From Chitinophagaceae bacterium (GTDB lineage: Bacteria; Bacteroidota; Bacteroidia; Chitinophagales; UBA10324), in contig JAHEZG010000007.1 of the NCBI GenBank assembly GCA_023251195.1, positions 1 to 30,797 of the forward strand: a DNA stretch of 30,797 bases. Direction: 5' to 3'. This document shows, piece by piece, positions 22,429 to 30,797 of the stretch. Within the stretch, counting starts at the first letter, position 1, and the number at the start of each line of letters is the position of its first letter. The position numbers were made by a program, and so were the translations under genes. The notes below the pieces were generated by a model. It saw only the letters and a list, made by a program, of their open reading frames with translations. It was not told the origin of the DNA and did no database searches.

Positions 22429-24822
22429 TTACCTTACTAAAGTGATATTCCCCTCCTGATTAATTCGATTGTTATTATAACCAACTCCTTCTAAAATATA
22501 AGTATATACACCTACTTCACATGGCTCACCATTAAATTTTCCATCCCACCAATTTGAAATATTGTGACTTTCAAATACAATTTCCCCCCAACGATTGTAA
22601 ATTTTCAAATAAGTTAAATCAAATACACCTAACCGAATTACTTTTAAAAAATCATTGTGGCCATCGCCATTTGGTGAAAACGCACTCGGAACCTTTACAA
22701 TAGGTTCATTATTTACTGAAATTACCACGGTATCCAAATCAACACAACCATCGGCAGAAGTCATTGTTAAAATATACATTGTTGTAATAGTTGGATTGGC
22801 GGTAGGGTTGGGAATGTTGGGGTTGTTAAGCCCGGTTGAAGGGTACCAAGAATATGTACTTCCTCCTGAAGCATTTAATTGAGTGCTGTCAAATAAAAAT
22901 ATTGTAATATCAGAACCAGCATTGGCCACAGGTAAATCATATAAATGCAAAGTAACCTGAGCGGTATCAACGCAGCCAAAATTATTGGTAACTGTAACAG
23001 TATAAACTACTGTTTGATTTGTTGGCGTTGCTAAGGGGTTCTGAATGCTGTCGTCGCTAAGAAAATATCCAGTCCAGGCATAATCAACTCCTCCGGAAGA
23101 ATATAGTTGTACTGATTCATTCGGGCAAACCGATGAGTCGGGCCATGCATCAGCATTTGGTAATGGGTTTACTGTTACAATAACAGTATCAACTGTATTT
23201 CCACATAAATTACTGCTGCCTTGAACCGTATATGTTGTAGTTACAGAAGGAGTAGCAACAGGATTTGGAATAGAAGAGTTACTTAATGTTGAATTGGTTG
23301 GTGGAAGCCAAACAAAGGTATTGGCACTGGTTGCGTTTAAAAAATAAGATCCGCCCGGACAGATTGATCCTCCGGTTCCAGCATTTACAGAAGGTATACT
23401 ATTGATTAAAATCGAAACTGAATCAGATAAACTACAAGCACCAAAAGTTGCCACCACAACATAAACTGAACTGTTTGAAGGTGAGGCTATAGGTGAAAGA
23501 CATGTATTACATGACAAACCGGAAGATGGATACCAGTTGTAATTTAAAAGATTAGTGGCAGTTGTTAAAGGAATTGAACCGCCTGCGCAAATTGAATCAT
23601 CCGGAATTGTTTGAACGAATGGATCCATTAATAAAAAAGTTGCATGAAGTGGAATCAACGAAGCAGCTCCTGAACAACCAACGGTATCAAGTGAGTCAAG
23701 AATAGGATATAAATCAACGATGATTGTATCGTAAGGGGGTTCAAAAATTCCGTCATTAATCGGAATAATATTTAAATAAAAAATACTGTCCAGAGCTGAA
23801 ATACATACAGTATCGGGTAAGTTTAAATAATCAATTCCTTCAATGGCATTTCCGCTTGTAACTATGTGATAACACAAAGTATCAAGTGAACAATTTGCAT
23901 TCGTGTCAATTATTCCGCAAGGTCCGCTGTTCGAAATTTTCTTAACCTGAACTTCACCTGTTGTGCATCCTTCAACAATTGTGTTTGTTGGATAATTTGG
24001 AATTGGGTTGCTTACAGTCTGATAAACCACGGTTCCTGCAAGGAGGTTTGCAATTAATACGCCTGAATCATATATTCCATCACCTACATCTGCAATTACC
24101 AATACAAGGTGATATGTATCACAAGCCATAACATTTGCCTGGGCGGTGAGTAAAGTGGTGAATCCATCATATTCTGTTGTTGTAATAGAGGCACAATTTG
24201 CAGCAGTACAAAGGGCACCGCCACTTGGTTCATTACAAACATAGTAAGCAGACGCGGCTGAGGCACAATTCACATCATCAATTGTAATCGGGGTTGATGT
24301 GCCTGGAATTAATGCAATGTTGGGCTGGCCAATTATTCCAGGGCCGGAGATAAAAAATCCAAATGCATCATTAACCCCTGCATTTACAAATTCGGTATAT
24401 TCATCAGAACCAAAAACATAATTAAAAGTGAGAATTGTGTCATAGGCAACAACATCAAATTCAAAACGACAAGCATCATAAGTAGTTCCTGCAAAGCTTA
24501 ACAAAGCATCACCTGGTAAGCTATTGGCACCAGTAAAAGAGGACGAAGTATTTGAGTTTGGTAAAACGGCATTTCCTGAAGTTAAAATTATGCCATGATC
24601 AATTCCAATATTGGTAGAATTTCCATTTGAAAAAGTACCATACGCTACACTGGCACCTGTTAATACAGGGTTAATTATAGTAGCACCGGGTCCCACCAAT
24701 GCCTGAGCCAATTGCAGAGGAGATACTCCGGTTGTTACATTCAGCTGCGCAGATGAAGAAAATACATTAAATAATAATAAAATGAAAAAAAGGGAAGTTG
24801 TGATTTTATTTCTGAAACACAT
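22429..24822 (-). CDS. Large secreted protein, choice-of-anchor L, T9SS type B sorting domain (copy 1)
   Basis: A 797-residue protein, counted from ATG 24822 (MCFRNKITTSLFFILLLFNVF..SSAQ); the frame stays open to 24906 but that extension is not signal-like. Domains in order: choice-of-anchor L (about 25-250; LQLAQALVGPGA, GIILTSGNA, FEFDVVAYD, YVFGSDEY, NDAFGFFISGPG), Calx-beta-like segment (about 305-405; GNAIEGIDYLNLPD, INDGIFEPPYD), Ig/PKD-like repeats (about 410-690, each with IxNPxATP..TTxYTV and VTVNPLPNADAWPD), and the type B CTD (FSPNGDGHNDFLKV, IYNRWGEIVFE, GEPCEVGVYTYIL). Many paired cysteines suggest disulfides. Type B substrates generally need a PorP/SprF partner. It probably acts on the surface in adhesion. 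It is a tandem paralogue of the next gene. Confidence 0.88.
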   Translation of the reverse strand: MCFRNKITTSLFFILLLFNVFSSSAQLNVTTGVSPLQLAQALVGPGATIINPVLTGASVAYGTFSNGNSTNIGIDHGIILTSGNAVLPNSNTSSSFTGANSLPGDALLSFAGTTYDACRFEFDVVAYDTILTFNYVFGSDEYTEFVNAGVNDAFGFFISGPGIIGQPNIALIPGTSTPITIDDVNCASAASAYYVCNEPSGGALCTAANCASITTTEYDGFTTLLTAQANVMACDTYHLVLVIADVGDGIYDSGVLIANLLAGTVVYQTVSNPIPNYPTNTIVEGCTTGEVQVKKISNSGPCGIIDTNANCSLDTLCYHIVTSGNAIEGIDYLNLPDTVCISALDSIFYLNIIPINDGIFEPPYDTIIVDLYPILDSLDTVGCSGAASLIPLHATFLLMDPFVQTIPDDSICAGGSIPLTTATNLLNYNWYPSSGLSCNTCLSPIASPSNSSVYVVVATFGACSLSDSVSILINSIPSVNAGTGGSICPGGSYFLNATSANTFVWLPPTNSTLSNSSIPNPVATPSVTTTYTVQGSSNLCGNTVDTVIVTVNPLPNADAWPDSSVCPNESVQLYSSGGVDYAWTGYFLSDDSIQNPLATPTNQTVVYTVTVTNNFGCVDTAQVTLHLYDLPVANAGSDITIFLFDSTQLNASGGSTYSWYPSTGLNNPNIPNPTANPTITTMYILTMTSADGCVDLDTVVISVNNEPIVKVPSAFSPNGDGHNDFLKVIRLGVFDLTYLKIYNRWGEIVFESHNISNWWDGKFNGEPCEVGVYTYILEGVGYNNNRINQEGNITLVR

Positions 24823-24920
24823 AATTCTATTGAATTTAAAATGGCTGATTTTAATAGTTAATTGCTTTAACAGAAGTGTTTTAAAAACACATGCTAATGA
24901 AAACAATTTTGTATGAAAAA

Positions 24921-27302
24921 TTATTTAATCAAAGTCACATTGCCCCGCATCGAAACTCTTTTGTTATTGTGACCATGACCGGCAATGTAATAAACATAAA
25001 CGCCAACCGGGGCAGGTTCATTTTTGTAATATCCATTCCATCCTTTTTTAATATCATTTGTTTGATAAACCATTTCTCCCCATCGGTTATATAATCTGAA
25101 ATCTTCCAATTCAAATATACCCTGATGAATTATTTTTAATAAATCGTTAATTCCATCGCTGTTAGGTGAAAAAGCATTGGGTAAGTACACATATGGATTG
25201 TCATCCACAAAAACCCAAACAGAATCATCATCAACACATCCATTGGCATTGGTTACAATAACATGATACAAGGTAGATTCTTCCGGACTTGCCCAAGGGA
25301 TTGCTGTGTTTGTATTACTTAAACCATATGATGGATCCCAAACAAAAGTTACTCCGCCACCTGCACCCAATTGAACACTGTCGTACAGATGAATGGTTAT
25401 ATCTTCACCTGCATAAGCATGAGGTATTGGAAAGAAATCAACTGAAGTGTACGCTGTATCAACACAGAAAAATTCATTTGCAACTATTACCATGTAAACT
25501 GTTGAATCTACCGGTGGCGAAACTACTACCTGAGCACCCGTATCCGGAACAACACCAGGGCCAAACCAAAAGTAACTTGTTCCACCACTTGCGTAAAGTG
25601 TTGTGCTGCTCCATGGGCAGATAATTGTATCAGGATAAGCATCTGCAATCGGAAGAGGATGTACTGTAACAACAACCGTATCAGTTGTTATTCCGCACGG
25701 ACTTAAGCCCGTTGCGGTATAGGTAGTGGTAACTGTTGGAAATGCAACCGGGTTTGGAATGTTTGCGTTTGTTAATGAAGCAGCAGGTGACCAAATGTAA
25801 TTTGTTACTCCATTAACATTCAACTGTGCGCTGTCATTTAAACAAATAGCTGTATCATTTGATGCTACAATTTGTTGAGGAAAATCAACATTGACCATCA
25901 CGCTTTCATTTAAAGTACAACTACCAAGTGCTGCATTTACATTGTACAATGTTGAGGTAGATGGTGTTGCAGTTGGAGATAAACAATTAATACAAGAAAG
26001 TCCAATAGGTGGCGACCAGGTAATTACAGGTAAATTTGAAATAGTAATTAAATCCACAGATTGCCCAAAACAAATTATCGTATCCGGAATACTGAACAAC
26101 TGCTGATCTATTAAATAAAATTTCACTTGAAATGATTGTAGCAGTGCTGCACCGGGGCAGTTGGTGGTATCAGAAACTGGAATTAAGTCAATAATAATTG
26201 TATCAATCCCAGGCTCAAAAATTCCATCAGCAATAGGAATAATATCAATATACATGACTGTATCCATACCAAAACACATGGTATCAGCCAATGCAACATA
26301 ATCTACTCCTTCAATTGCATTTCCGCTGGTAACAATTTTATAACACAATGAATCTGTGGCACAATTTGAAGTATCAATTAATGAACATGCGCCACCATTT
26401 GTTATTGATTGTTTTTTCAATTGAATTTGACCTGTAGTACATCCTTCTAACAATGAAGTATTGTCAAACCCGGGAAGTGAATCACTGATTGAAGTTGAAA
26501 TATTAGTACCTGCAATCAGATTGCCGATTAATACACCGGAGTCATATCCGTAATCTGCAATATCAGCTATTACAAGAACAAGATGATAGGTATCACACGG
26601 AGTTACATTGGCTTCTGCAGTTAATAAAACCGTAAACCCATCGTACTCAACCGATGTGGCAGCCTGATTTGCTGGACATTGAGTAGTGCATCCGCCTGAA
26701 GTTGGGTTCCACCAATCATTGCATACATAAAAACTTCCGTTCATACCGCAATTAACATTTCCAATTGTTACCGGAGTTGACCCGCCTGGAAGCAAGGCTA
26801 TATTTTGTTGTCCAACAATGCCGGGACCTGACACAAAAAATCCGAATGCATCATTAAAACTGGTGCCAACCCAGTCGTTGTATTCATCAGAACCAAAAAC
26901 ATAATTAAAAGTTAAAACAGAATCATATGCTACCACATCAAATTCAAACCGGCAAGCATCATGTGTTATTCCGGCAAATGCGAGTAACGGATCACCCGCG
27001 GTTAAATGCGCGGTTGACCATGGAGAAGCAGTATTTGAACTTGGAATATTTGCATTTCCTGATGTTAGAATTATTCCTTGCTCAATACCAATATTGGTTG
27101 AATTACCATTTGTGAATGTTCCATAAGATAGTGGCGCCCCCGTTATTATCGGATTAAGCACAATAGCTCCTGGACCAACCAAAGCTTGTGCGAGTTGCAA
27201 AGCTGTTACACTTGTATTGGTTGTTATCTGTGCACTTCCTGTATAACTAGTAAAAATCAGAAGTGAGAATAATGATAGTAATCGAATGTTTTTCATTGGC
27301 AT
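24921..27302 (-). CDS. Large secreted protein, choice-of-anchor L, T9SS type B sorting domain (copy 2)
   Basis: A 793-residue protein with a signal peptide (MKNIRLLSLFSLLIFTSYTGSAQ). The start may be ATG 27302 or the second Met at 27296, which gives the more usual MKN. The domain order is the same as in the downstream copy: choice-of-anchor L (GIILTSGNANIPSSNT, YVFGSDEYND, NDAFGFFVSGPG), Calx-beta-like (GNAIEGVDYVALADT, IADGIFEPGID), Ig/PKD-like repeats, and the type B CTD (FSPNSDGINDLLKI, LYNRWGEMVYQ, PAPVGVYVYYIAG). The anchor domain is closely similar between the copies while the repeats differ more. The gap between the two genes is 98 nt with no clear terminator, so they may be co-transcribed, this copy first. 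Confidence 0.88.
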   Translation of the reverse strand: MPMKNIRLLSLFSLLIFTSYTGSAQITTNTSVTALQLAQALVGPGAIVLNPIITGAPLSYGTFTNGNSTNIGIEQGIILTSGNANIPSSNTASPWSTAHLTAGDPLLAFAGITHDACRFEFDVVAYDSVLTFNYVFGSDEYNDWVGTSFNDAFGFFVSGPGIVGQQNIALLPGGSTPVTIGNVNCGMNGSFYVCNDWWNPTSGGCTTQCPANQAATSVEYDGFTVLLTAEANVTPCDTYHLVLVIADIADYGYDSGVLIGNLIAGTNISTSISDSLPGFDNTSLLEGCTTGQIQLKKQSITNGGACSLIDTSNCATDSLCYKIVTSGNAIEGVDYVALADTMCFGMDTVMYIDIIPIADGIFEPGIDTIIIDLIPVSDTTNCPGAALLQSFQVKFYLIDQQLFSIPDTIICFGQSVDLITISNLPVITWSPPIGLSCINCLSPTATPSTSTLYNVNAALGSCTLNESVMVNVDFPQQIVASNDTAICLNDSAQLNVNGVTNYIWSPAASLTNANIPNPVAFPTVTTTYTATGLSPCGITTDTVVVTVHPLPIADAYPDTIICPWSSTTLYASGGTSYFWFGPGVVPDTGAQVVVSPPVDSTVYMVIVANEFFCVDTAYTSVDFFPIPHAYAGEDITIHLYDSVQLGAGGGVTFVWDPSYGLSNTNTAIPWASPEESTLYHVIVTNANGCVDDDSVWVFVDDNPYVYLPNAFSPNSDGINDLLKIIHQGIFELEDFRLYNRWGEMVYQTNDIKKGWNGYYKNEPAPVGVYVYYIAGHGHNNKRVSMRGNVTLIK

Positions 27303-27317
27303 TATTTTTTGACCCGC

Positions 27318-27325
27318 TAAAGGTA
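27318..27325 (-). promoter_or_regulatory. Possible -7 box for the type B cargo genes
   Basis: TACCTTTA on the minus strand matches seven of eight positions of TAnnTTTG and lies 15 nt before ATG 27302 (21 nt before the second Met). No -33 TTTG is evident. Confidence 0.3.
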
Positions 27326-27466
27326 AATAACTTCCTGCTTGCTGTATGGGTAGTTTTTTTATTCTTGAAAATATTCTTACTGTTTCAACCGGAAATTTAT
27401 GATTGACTATTTTTTTTTGCCGATCTTATTCTGAAGTGTTTAATATTGTTTCATTCAAAATTAAAA

Positions 27467-29248
27467 ATGAAAAACATACTTCTTTTACTCTCCCTCTCCT
27501 TTATCATTTCCTGTGCTTCAAATAACAATAAAGAAAATGCAACATCCGGAAATGCGGATGCGCGGATTGATTCTTTATTTAAAAATTATTACGAACAGCG
27601 ACTTCATCTTTTTCCATTGGAGGCCACTCAGAATGGCGACCATCGGTTCGACGATCAATTGCCGAATAGTCTCACACAGTCATTTCGCGATACGCTTAAG
27701 AATTTTTACACTGCTACACTTGATTCATTGAATCAATTTGACAGAGCTGCTCTGAAAGAAAACAATCAGGCGAGTTTTGATATTCTGCTATGGGATTTGA
27801 ATGAAAATCTGGAGGCATTAAAATTTCCCGATCACTTAATGCCCATCAATCAGTTCTGGAGCTTATCGCTCACAATGGGGCAATTGGGTGCCGGCTCAGG
27901 TATTCAACCTTTTGAAACAGTTAAAGATTACGAAAATTTTTTAATGCGCGCCCATCGGTTTATTCCGTGGTGCGATACTGCCATTGCGAATATGAAGCGA
28001 GGGATACAACAGAATATTGTATTGCCTCAGGTATTGGCTAAAAAAGTTTTACCACAGCTGCAAAGCATGATTGTGAGTGAAGTTCATGAAAGCATTTTCC
28101 ATTTACCTATTGATAAATTTCCAGCTTCATTTTCTGATGCGGATAAAAAAAGATTGACCGATGAATATGAAAAAACAATTGCCGATGAATTGATTCCGGC
28201 TTATAATCGACTCTATGATTTCTTCAACATTATTTATGTTCCTGCCTGCCGAACATCAACCGGCATAAGCGCGCTTTCATTCGGAAAAGAGTATTATAAT
28301 TTTTTAGCGAAGCAATGGACAACTACTACACTCACTACTGATTCTATTTTCAATCTCGGACAAAGTGAAGTGGCGAGAATTCACAGTGAAATGGAAGCCA
28401 TAAAAAATGAATTAGGATTTAAAGGAACGCTGAAAGAATTTTTCAAATTCGTGAACAGCGATAAAAAATATTTCCCGTTCAAAACAGATTCGGAGGTGAT
28501 TCAAGGGTTTCGGAAAATTTATGAAACCGAGAAACCGATGGTGAACAAGATGTTCAGCGTGCAACCGAAATCTCCGTTCCGCATTCAGGAGACTGAAAAA
28601 TTTCGCGCAGCTTCTTCCAGTGCCGAATACCAGCAAGGTTCTGCTGATGGAACACGCCCCGGCATTTTTTATGTGCCGATAATTGATGCTACAAAATTTA
28701 ATTCCATTGCTATGGAAACTTTGTTTCTGCACGAAGCCATTCCAGGTCATCATTTTCAGATTTCATTGCAGCAGGAAAATAAAGAGCTGCCAGATTTCAG
28801 AAGATTTATTTGGTATGGTGCCTATGGCGAGGGTTGGGCTTTGTATACTGAATCGCTCGGAAAGGAATTGGGATTATATAATGACCCGATTCAGAAATTC
28901 GGAAACCTGAGTGAAGAAATGCATCGTGCATTAAGATTAGTGGTTGATGTGGGCATGCATTTAAAAGGATGGACACGAGAGCAAGCCATACAATTCAGCT
29001 TGGAAAACGAAGCAGAAAGCGAAGCCGATATTACCAGCGAGATTGAGCGCTACATGGCTATACCGGGACAGGCACTTGCATATAAAATCGGGCAATTAAA
29101 AATTATTGCCTTGCGCAATGAAGCCGAAAAACAATTGGGCAGTAAATTTTCTTATGCCGAATTTCATAACCAGGTTTTAAAAGATGGGTGCTTACCGCTC
29201 GCCATTCTCGAATCGAATATTAATAACTGGATGAAGAGTCAGAAATAA
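27467..29248 (+). CDS. DUF885 family lipoprotein, putative metallopeptidase
   Basis: A 593-residue protein, counted from ATG 27467; the frame opens at 27446, but MKNILLLLSLSFIISC is a clear lipoprotein signal with the lipidated Cys at residue 16. The rest is the helical DUF885 fold. Family motifs are HEAIPGHH (His422, Glu423), a zinc-binding signature of HExxPGHH form, EGWALYTESLGKELGLY just after it, and RYMAIPGQALAYKIG near the C-terminus. Members are predicted zinc peptidases; the substrate here is unknown. The segment ASNNNKENATSG after the Cys is a flexible linker. Full length for the family. It is a monocistronic gene, and its stop lies 9 nt from the convergent O-antigen ligase gene. 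Confidence 0.88.
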   Translation: MKNILLLLSLSFIISCASNNNKENATSGNADARIDSLFKNYYEQRLHLFPLEATQNGDHRFDDQLPNSLTQSFRDTLKNFYTATLDSLNQFDRAALKENNQASFDILLWDLNENLEALKFPDHLMPINQFWSLSLTMGQLGAGSGIQPFETVKDYENFLMRAHRFIPWCDTAIANMKRGIQQNIVLPQVLAKKVLPQLQSMIVSEVHESIFHLPIDKFPASFSDADKKRLTDEYEKTIADELIPAYNRLYDFFNIIYVPACRTSTGISALSFGKEYYNFLAKQWTTTTLTTDSIFNLGQSEVARIHSEMEAIKNELGFKGTLKEFFKFVNSDKKYFPFKTDSEVIQGFRKIYETEKPMVNKMFSVQPKSPFRIQETEKFRAASSSAEYQQGSADGTRPGIFYVPIIDATKFNSIAMETLFLHEAIPGHHFQISLQQENKELPDFRRFIWYGAYGEGWALYTESLGKELGLYNDPIQKFGNLSEEMHRALRLVVDVGMHLKGWTREQAIQFSLENEAESEADITSEIERYMAIPGQALAYKIGQLKIIALRNEAEKQLGSKFSYAEFHNQVLKDGCLPLAILESNINNWMKSQK

Positions 29249-29257
29249 AATTTTGTA

Positions 29258-30703
29258 TTACGAAACAACTTCTTTCTCTCTTCTTGATTTTATATCCAGA
29301 TTAATCAGCATCGCCACAATCAGAAAATAAAGTGTTCCTACTTTATCGGTTTCAATCAAGTCGCTCAAAAAAGTATTTACATAAATAACAATCAATGTAA
29401 GTGTGAGTGCCATCGCAAATCGCCGCAGTTGTTTGTCTTTCAATTGATGATAAATGCGCTGACCATACCACAACAATGCTCCGGTGAAAATGGAAAAGAT
29501 AAGCAGTCCGATAATTCCCTGCTCAATCAATAACAACAGAAAATAATTATGCACGGTGCTTCGCTCCGGATTACGACTCACGAAAGTTGCATAACTGCTC
29601 ACCGCAAAAGGTTTATAAAAATTATAAAAATTTCCGGGACCATAACCTACAATCGGATTCGCCTCCCACATGCGGAAACCTGCAATCCACCGAAACACGC
29701 GCTCACCACTGCTGATGTCTTCCATGTTATAAGTTGCAGACAAGTGCGATTCAAGGTCTTCGTGCATAATGGTTTCATCAAAATTCGGTGCGTAGTACAG
29801 GTAGCGGTTTTGATAACCCATGTAAAAAACTCCGGTGATAATAAGCACAGCCCCAAGCAACATGCTTCTGCCAAGTAAGCGATGTTGTATTAAAAATGCG
29901 CACGGCAGAATTGCAATCACACTCAGCCACGACGAGCGCGTGTAAGAAAAATAAACGGCCACGAGCATAACAAGCAAAGAAGCAATCAGCATGTTGCGTG
30001 TAACACTTCTTTTTTTATACCAGGTAATTGCAAGCCATGTTAGTGGAATCAGTTGCGCCACAAAAGCTGCATAGGCCACATGGTTTCGATAAAATGGTTC
30101 CATCATGGTGTTTACATCGGCAAACGAAAACCCTTTTTTTGAATGGCGATACAGCGTATAAAAAACAGTGGCAATAGTTGGAATGAAAATGCACCAGAAA
30201 GCTTTTTTAAAATCTTTCAGTTCGCGCATTATCACACCGCCAAGCAAAACAAAAACAACGAGGTACCAGGTTTTTGCCAGCAGAAATTTGAATGACACAA
30301 TGTGGTTGGAAGAATAAACAACTGAAATAATAATCCAGAAAAAATGAAGTGCGAGTAAAAAGAATAAAGGATGTGTGAGAAATTCCTGCGCTACTAATTT
30401 TTTATTCGACAACCAGGAAGCAATGAACACAAGCATCAGCCCCAGCATGAGCGGCTCGGTGGGTAAATCAGTACCGAGGGATGTAGTGAATGAAAATTCT
30501 ATTGAAAGCGGCAAACAAAACAGTAGCAGGTAAAAACCAAACTTGATATCGGCGACTGTTACATATAAAAACAGCAACGCAAACGGAAGTGCAAACCAAA
30601 AGTAAGTATAGGTAAGCCAGCCCACCAATAAACTGCCAAGTGTAACAGTGGCAGCAGCAGTAAGCATCCATTTATCGTAAAGCAGTGCTTTACTCGGGAG
30701 CAT
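29258..30703 (-). CDS. O-antigen ligase / polymerase family membrane protein
   Basis: A 481-residue protein with about ten to twelve membrane helices across most of its length. The large periplasmic loop and the Wzy_C/O-antigen ligase signature lie near the C-terminus: ISSGERVFRWIAGFRMWEAN, IVGYGPGNFYNFY and STVHNYFLLLLIEQGIIGLL, including the conserved His. Members either ligate O-antigen to lipid A core (WaaL) or polymerise surface polysaccharide (Wzy); sequence alone does not separate the two. Its start overlaps the stop of the upstream probable Wzz-like gene by 14 nt, so it belongs to a polysaccharide operon running leftward, and a polymerase role is favoured by that neighbour (inference). 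Confidence 0.85.
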   Translation of the reverse strand: MLPSKALLYDKWMLTAAATVTLGSLLVGWLTYTYFWFALPFALLFLYVTVADIKFGFYLLLFCLPLSIEFSFTTSLGTDLPTEPLMLGLMLVFIASWLSNKKLVAQEFLTHPLFFLLALHFFWIIISVVYSSNHIVSFKFLLAKTWYLVVFVLLGGVIMRELKDFKKAFWCIFIPTIATVFYTLYRHSKKGFSFADVNTMMEPFYRNHVAYAAFVAQLIPLTWLAITWYKKRSVTRNMLIASLLVMLVAVYFSYTRSSWLSVIAILPCAFLIQHRLLGRSMLLGAVLIITGVFYMGYQNRYLYYAPNFDETIMHEDLESHLSATYNMEDISSGERVFRWIAGFRMWEANPIVGYGPGNFYNFYKPFAVSSYATFVSRNPERSTVHNYFLLLLIEQGIIGLLIFSIFTGALLWYGQRIYHQLKDKQLRRFAMALTLTLIVIYVNTFLSDLIETDKVGTLYFLIVAMLINLDIKSRREKEVVS

Positions 30704-30797
30704 TCAGTTCGCCTTTAATGTTTTTGTAATAGTCAGAAACAAGAGCGGTCAGAACCATCACCACAAAAGCGATAAACACACAACTGAAAACCACCAA
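30690..30797 (-). CDS. C-terminus of a probable Wzz/chain-length determinant protein (partial)
   Basis: The last 35 codons of a gene entering from the right edge. It reads LVVFSCVFIAFVVMVLTALV, a single membrane helix, then SDYYKNIKGELNAPE and a stop at 30690-30692. A terminal helix followed by a short charged cytoplasmic tail is the usual end of Wzz/GumC-type polysaccharide co-polymerases, and the adjoining ligase/polymerase gene fits. Only the C-terminal tail is visible, so this call rests mainly on context. The gene overlaps the next ORF by 14 nt. Confidence 0.5.
   Translation of the reverse strand: MVVFSCVFIAFVVMVLTALVSDYYKNIKGELNAPE

Noticed and set aside
1..30797. CRISPR array, tRNA/rRNA gene, intact transposase, prophage
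   Set aside because: No regularly spaced direct repeats, cloverleaf-like sequence, rRNA segment or transposase/integrase motifs were seen on either strand.

Overview
The window is a chromosomal segment of a gliding or adhesive Bacteroidota bacterium. The signs are a type IX secretion system (T9SS) core locus, four secreted proteins with T9SS sorting domains (two type A, two type B), an A+T-rich composition, no Shine-Dalgarno leaders, and several promoters fitting the phylum's TTTG-N17-23-TAnnTTTG consensus. The mix resembles Chitinophagales/Sphingobacteriales-like lineages more than Flavobacterium, but the genus cannot be named from the sequence alone.

Layout. Positions 1-6840 hold the T9SS block: gldJ (minus, cut by the window edge) and a porP/sprF-family gene (minus), divergent from porU and porV (plus). 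ispF abuts porV and purE follows. Positions 7925-10131 (minus) carry a ClsB-like phospholipase D/cardiolipin synthase, a DEDDy 3'-5' exonuclease and a small membrane protein. Positions 10240-12817 (plus) hold a tightly coupled vWA/AAA+ pair related to Mg-chelatase/MoxR systems; its AAA+ gene is visibly richer in G+C than its surroundings. Positions 12818-16268 are an accessory-looking stretch: gene-poor spacers with dispersed repeats and a cluster of three palindromes, a small T9SS cargo protein, a frameshifted orphan antitoxin, a SUMF1-domain protein lacking the FGE cysteines, and a DUF1851/Tdi1-like protein. Positions 16269-18804 carry a glycine-rich T9SS cargo protein, preceded by a strong hairpin ending 2 nt before its ATG, and a small membrane protein.

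Positions 18849-22339 are housekeeping: an acyl-lipid desaturase (minus), aspS and rpsT. Positions 22429-27302 (minus) hold two tandem paralogous large secreted proteins (choice-of-anchor L, Calx-beta-like and Ig/PKD-like repeats, type B sorting domain). Positions 27467-29248 encode a DUF885 lipoprotein peptidase. Positions 29258-30797 (minus) begin a surface-polysaccharide operon: an O-antigen ligase/polymerase family protein and the C-terminus of a probable Wzz-type chain-length protein.

Together, the T9SS genes encode the outer-membrane sortase PorU, its shuttle PorV, a PorP/SprF-type partner and the GldJ lipoprotein, which would export and anchor cargo such as the four CTD proteins here. 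T9SS type A substrates are commonly anchored to a lipopolysaccharide, so the glycan genes at the right edge may be relevant, though that link is inference. I saw no CRISPR array, tRNA, rRNA, intact transposase or prophage. The least ordinary items are the hairpin against the 16269 start codon, the broken antitoxin, the palindrome cluster and the compositionally distinct AAA+ gene.
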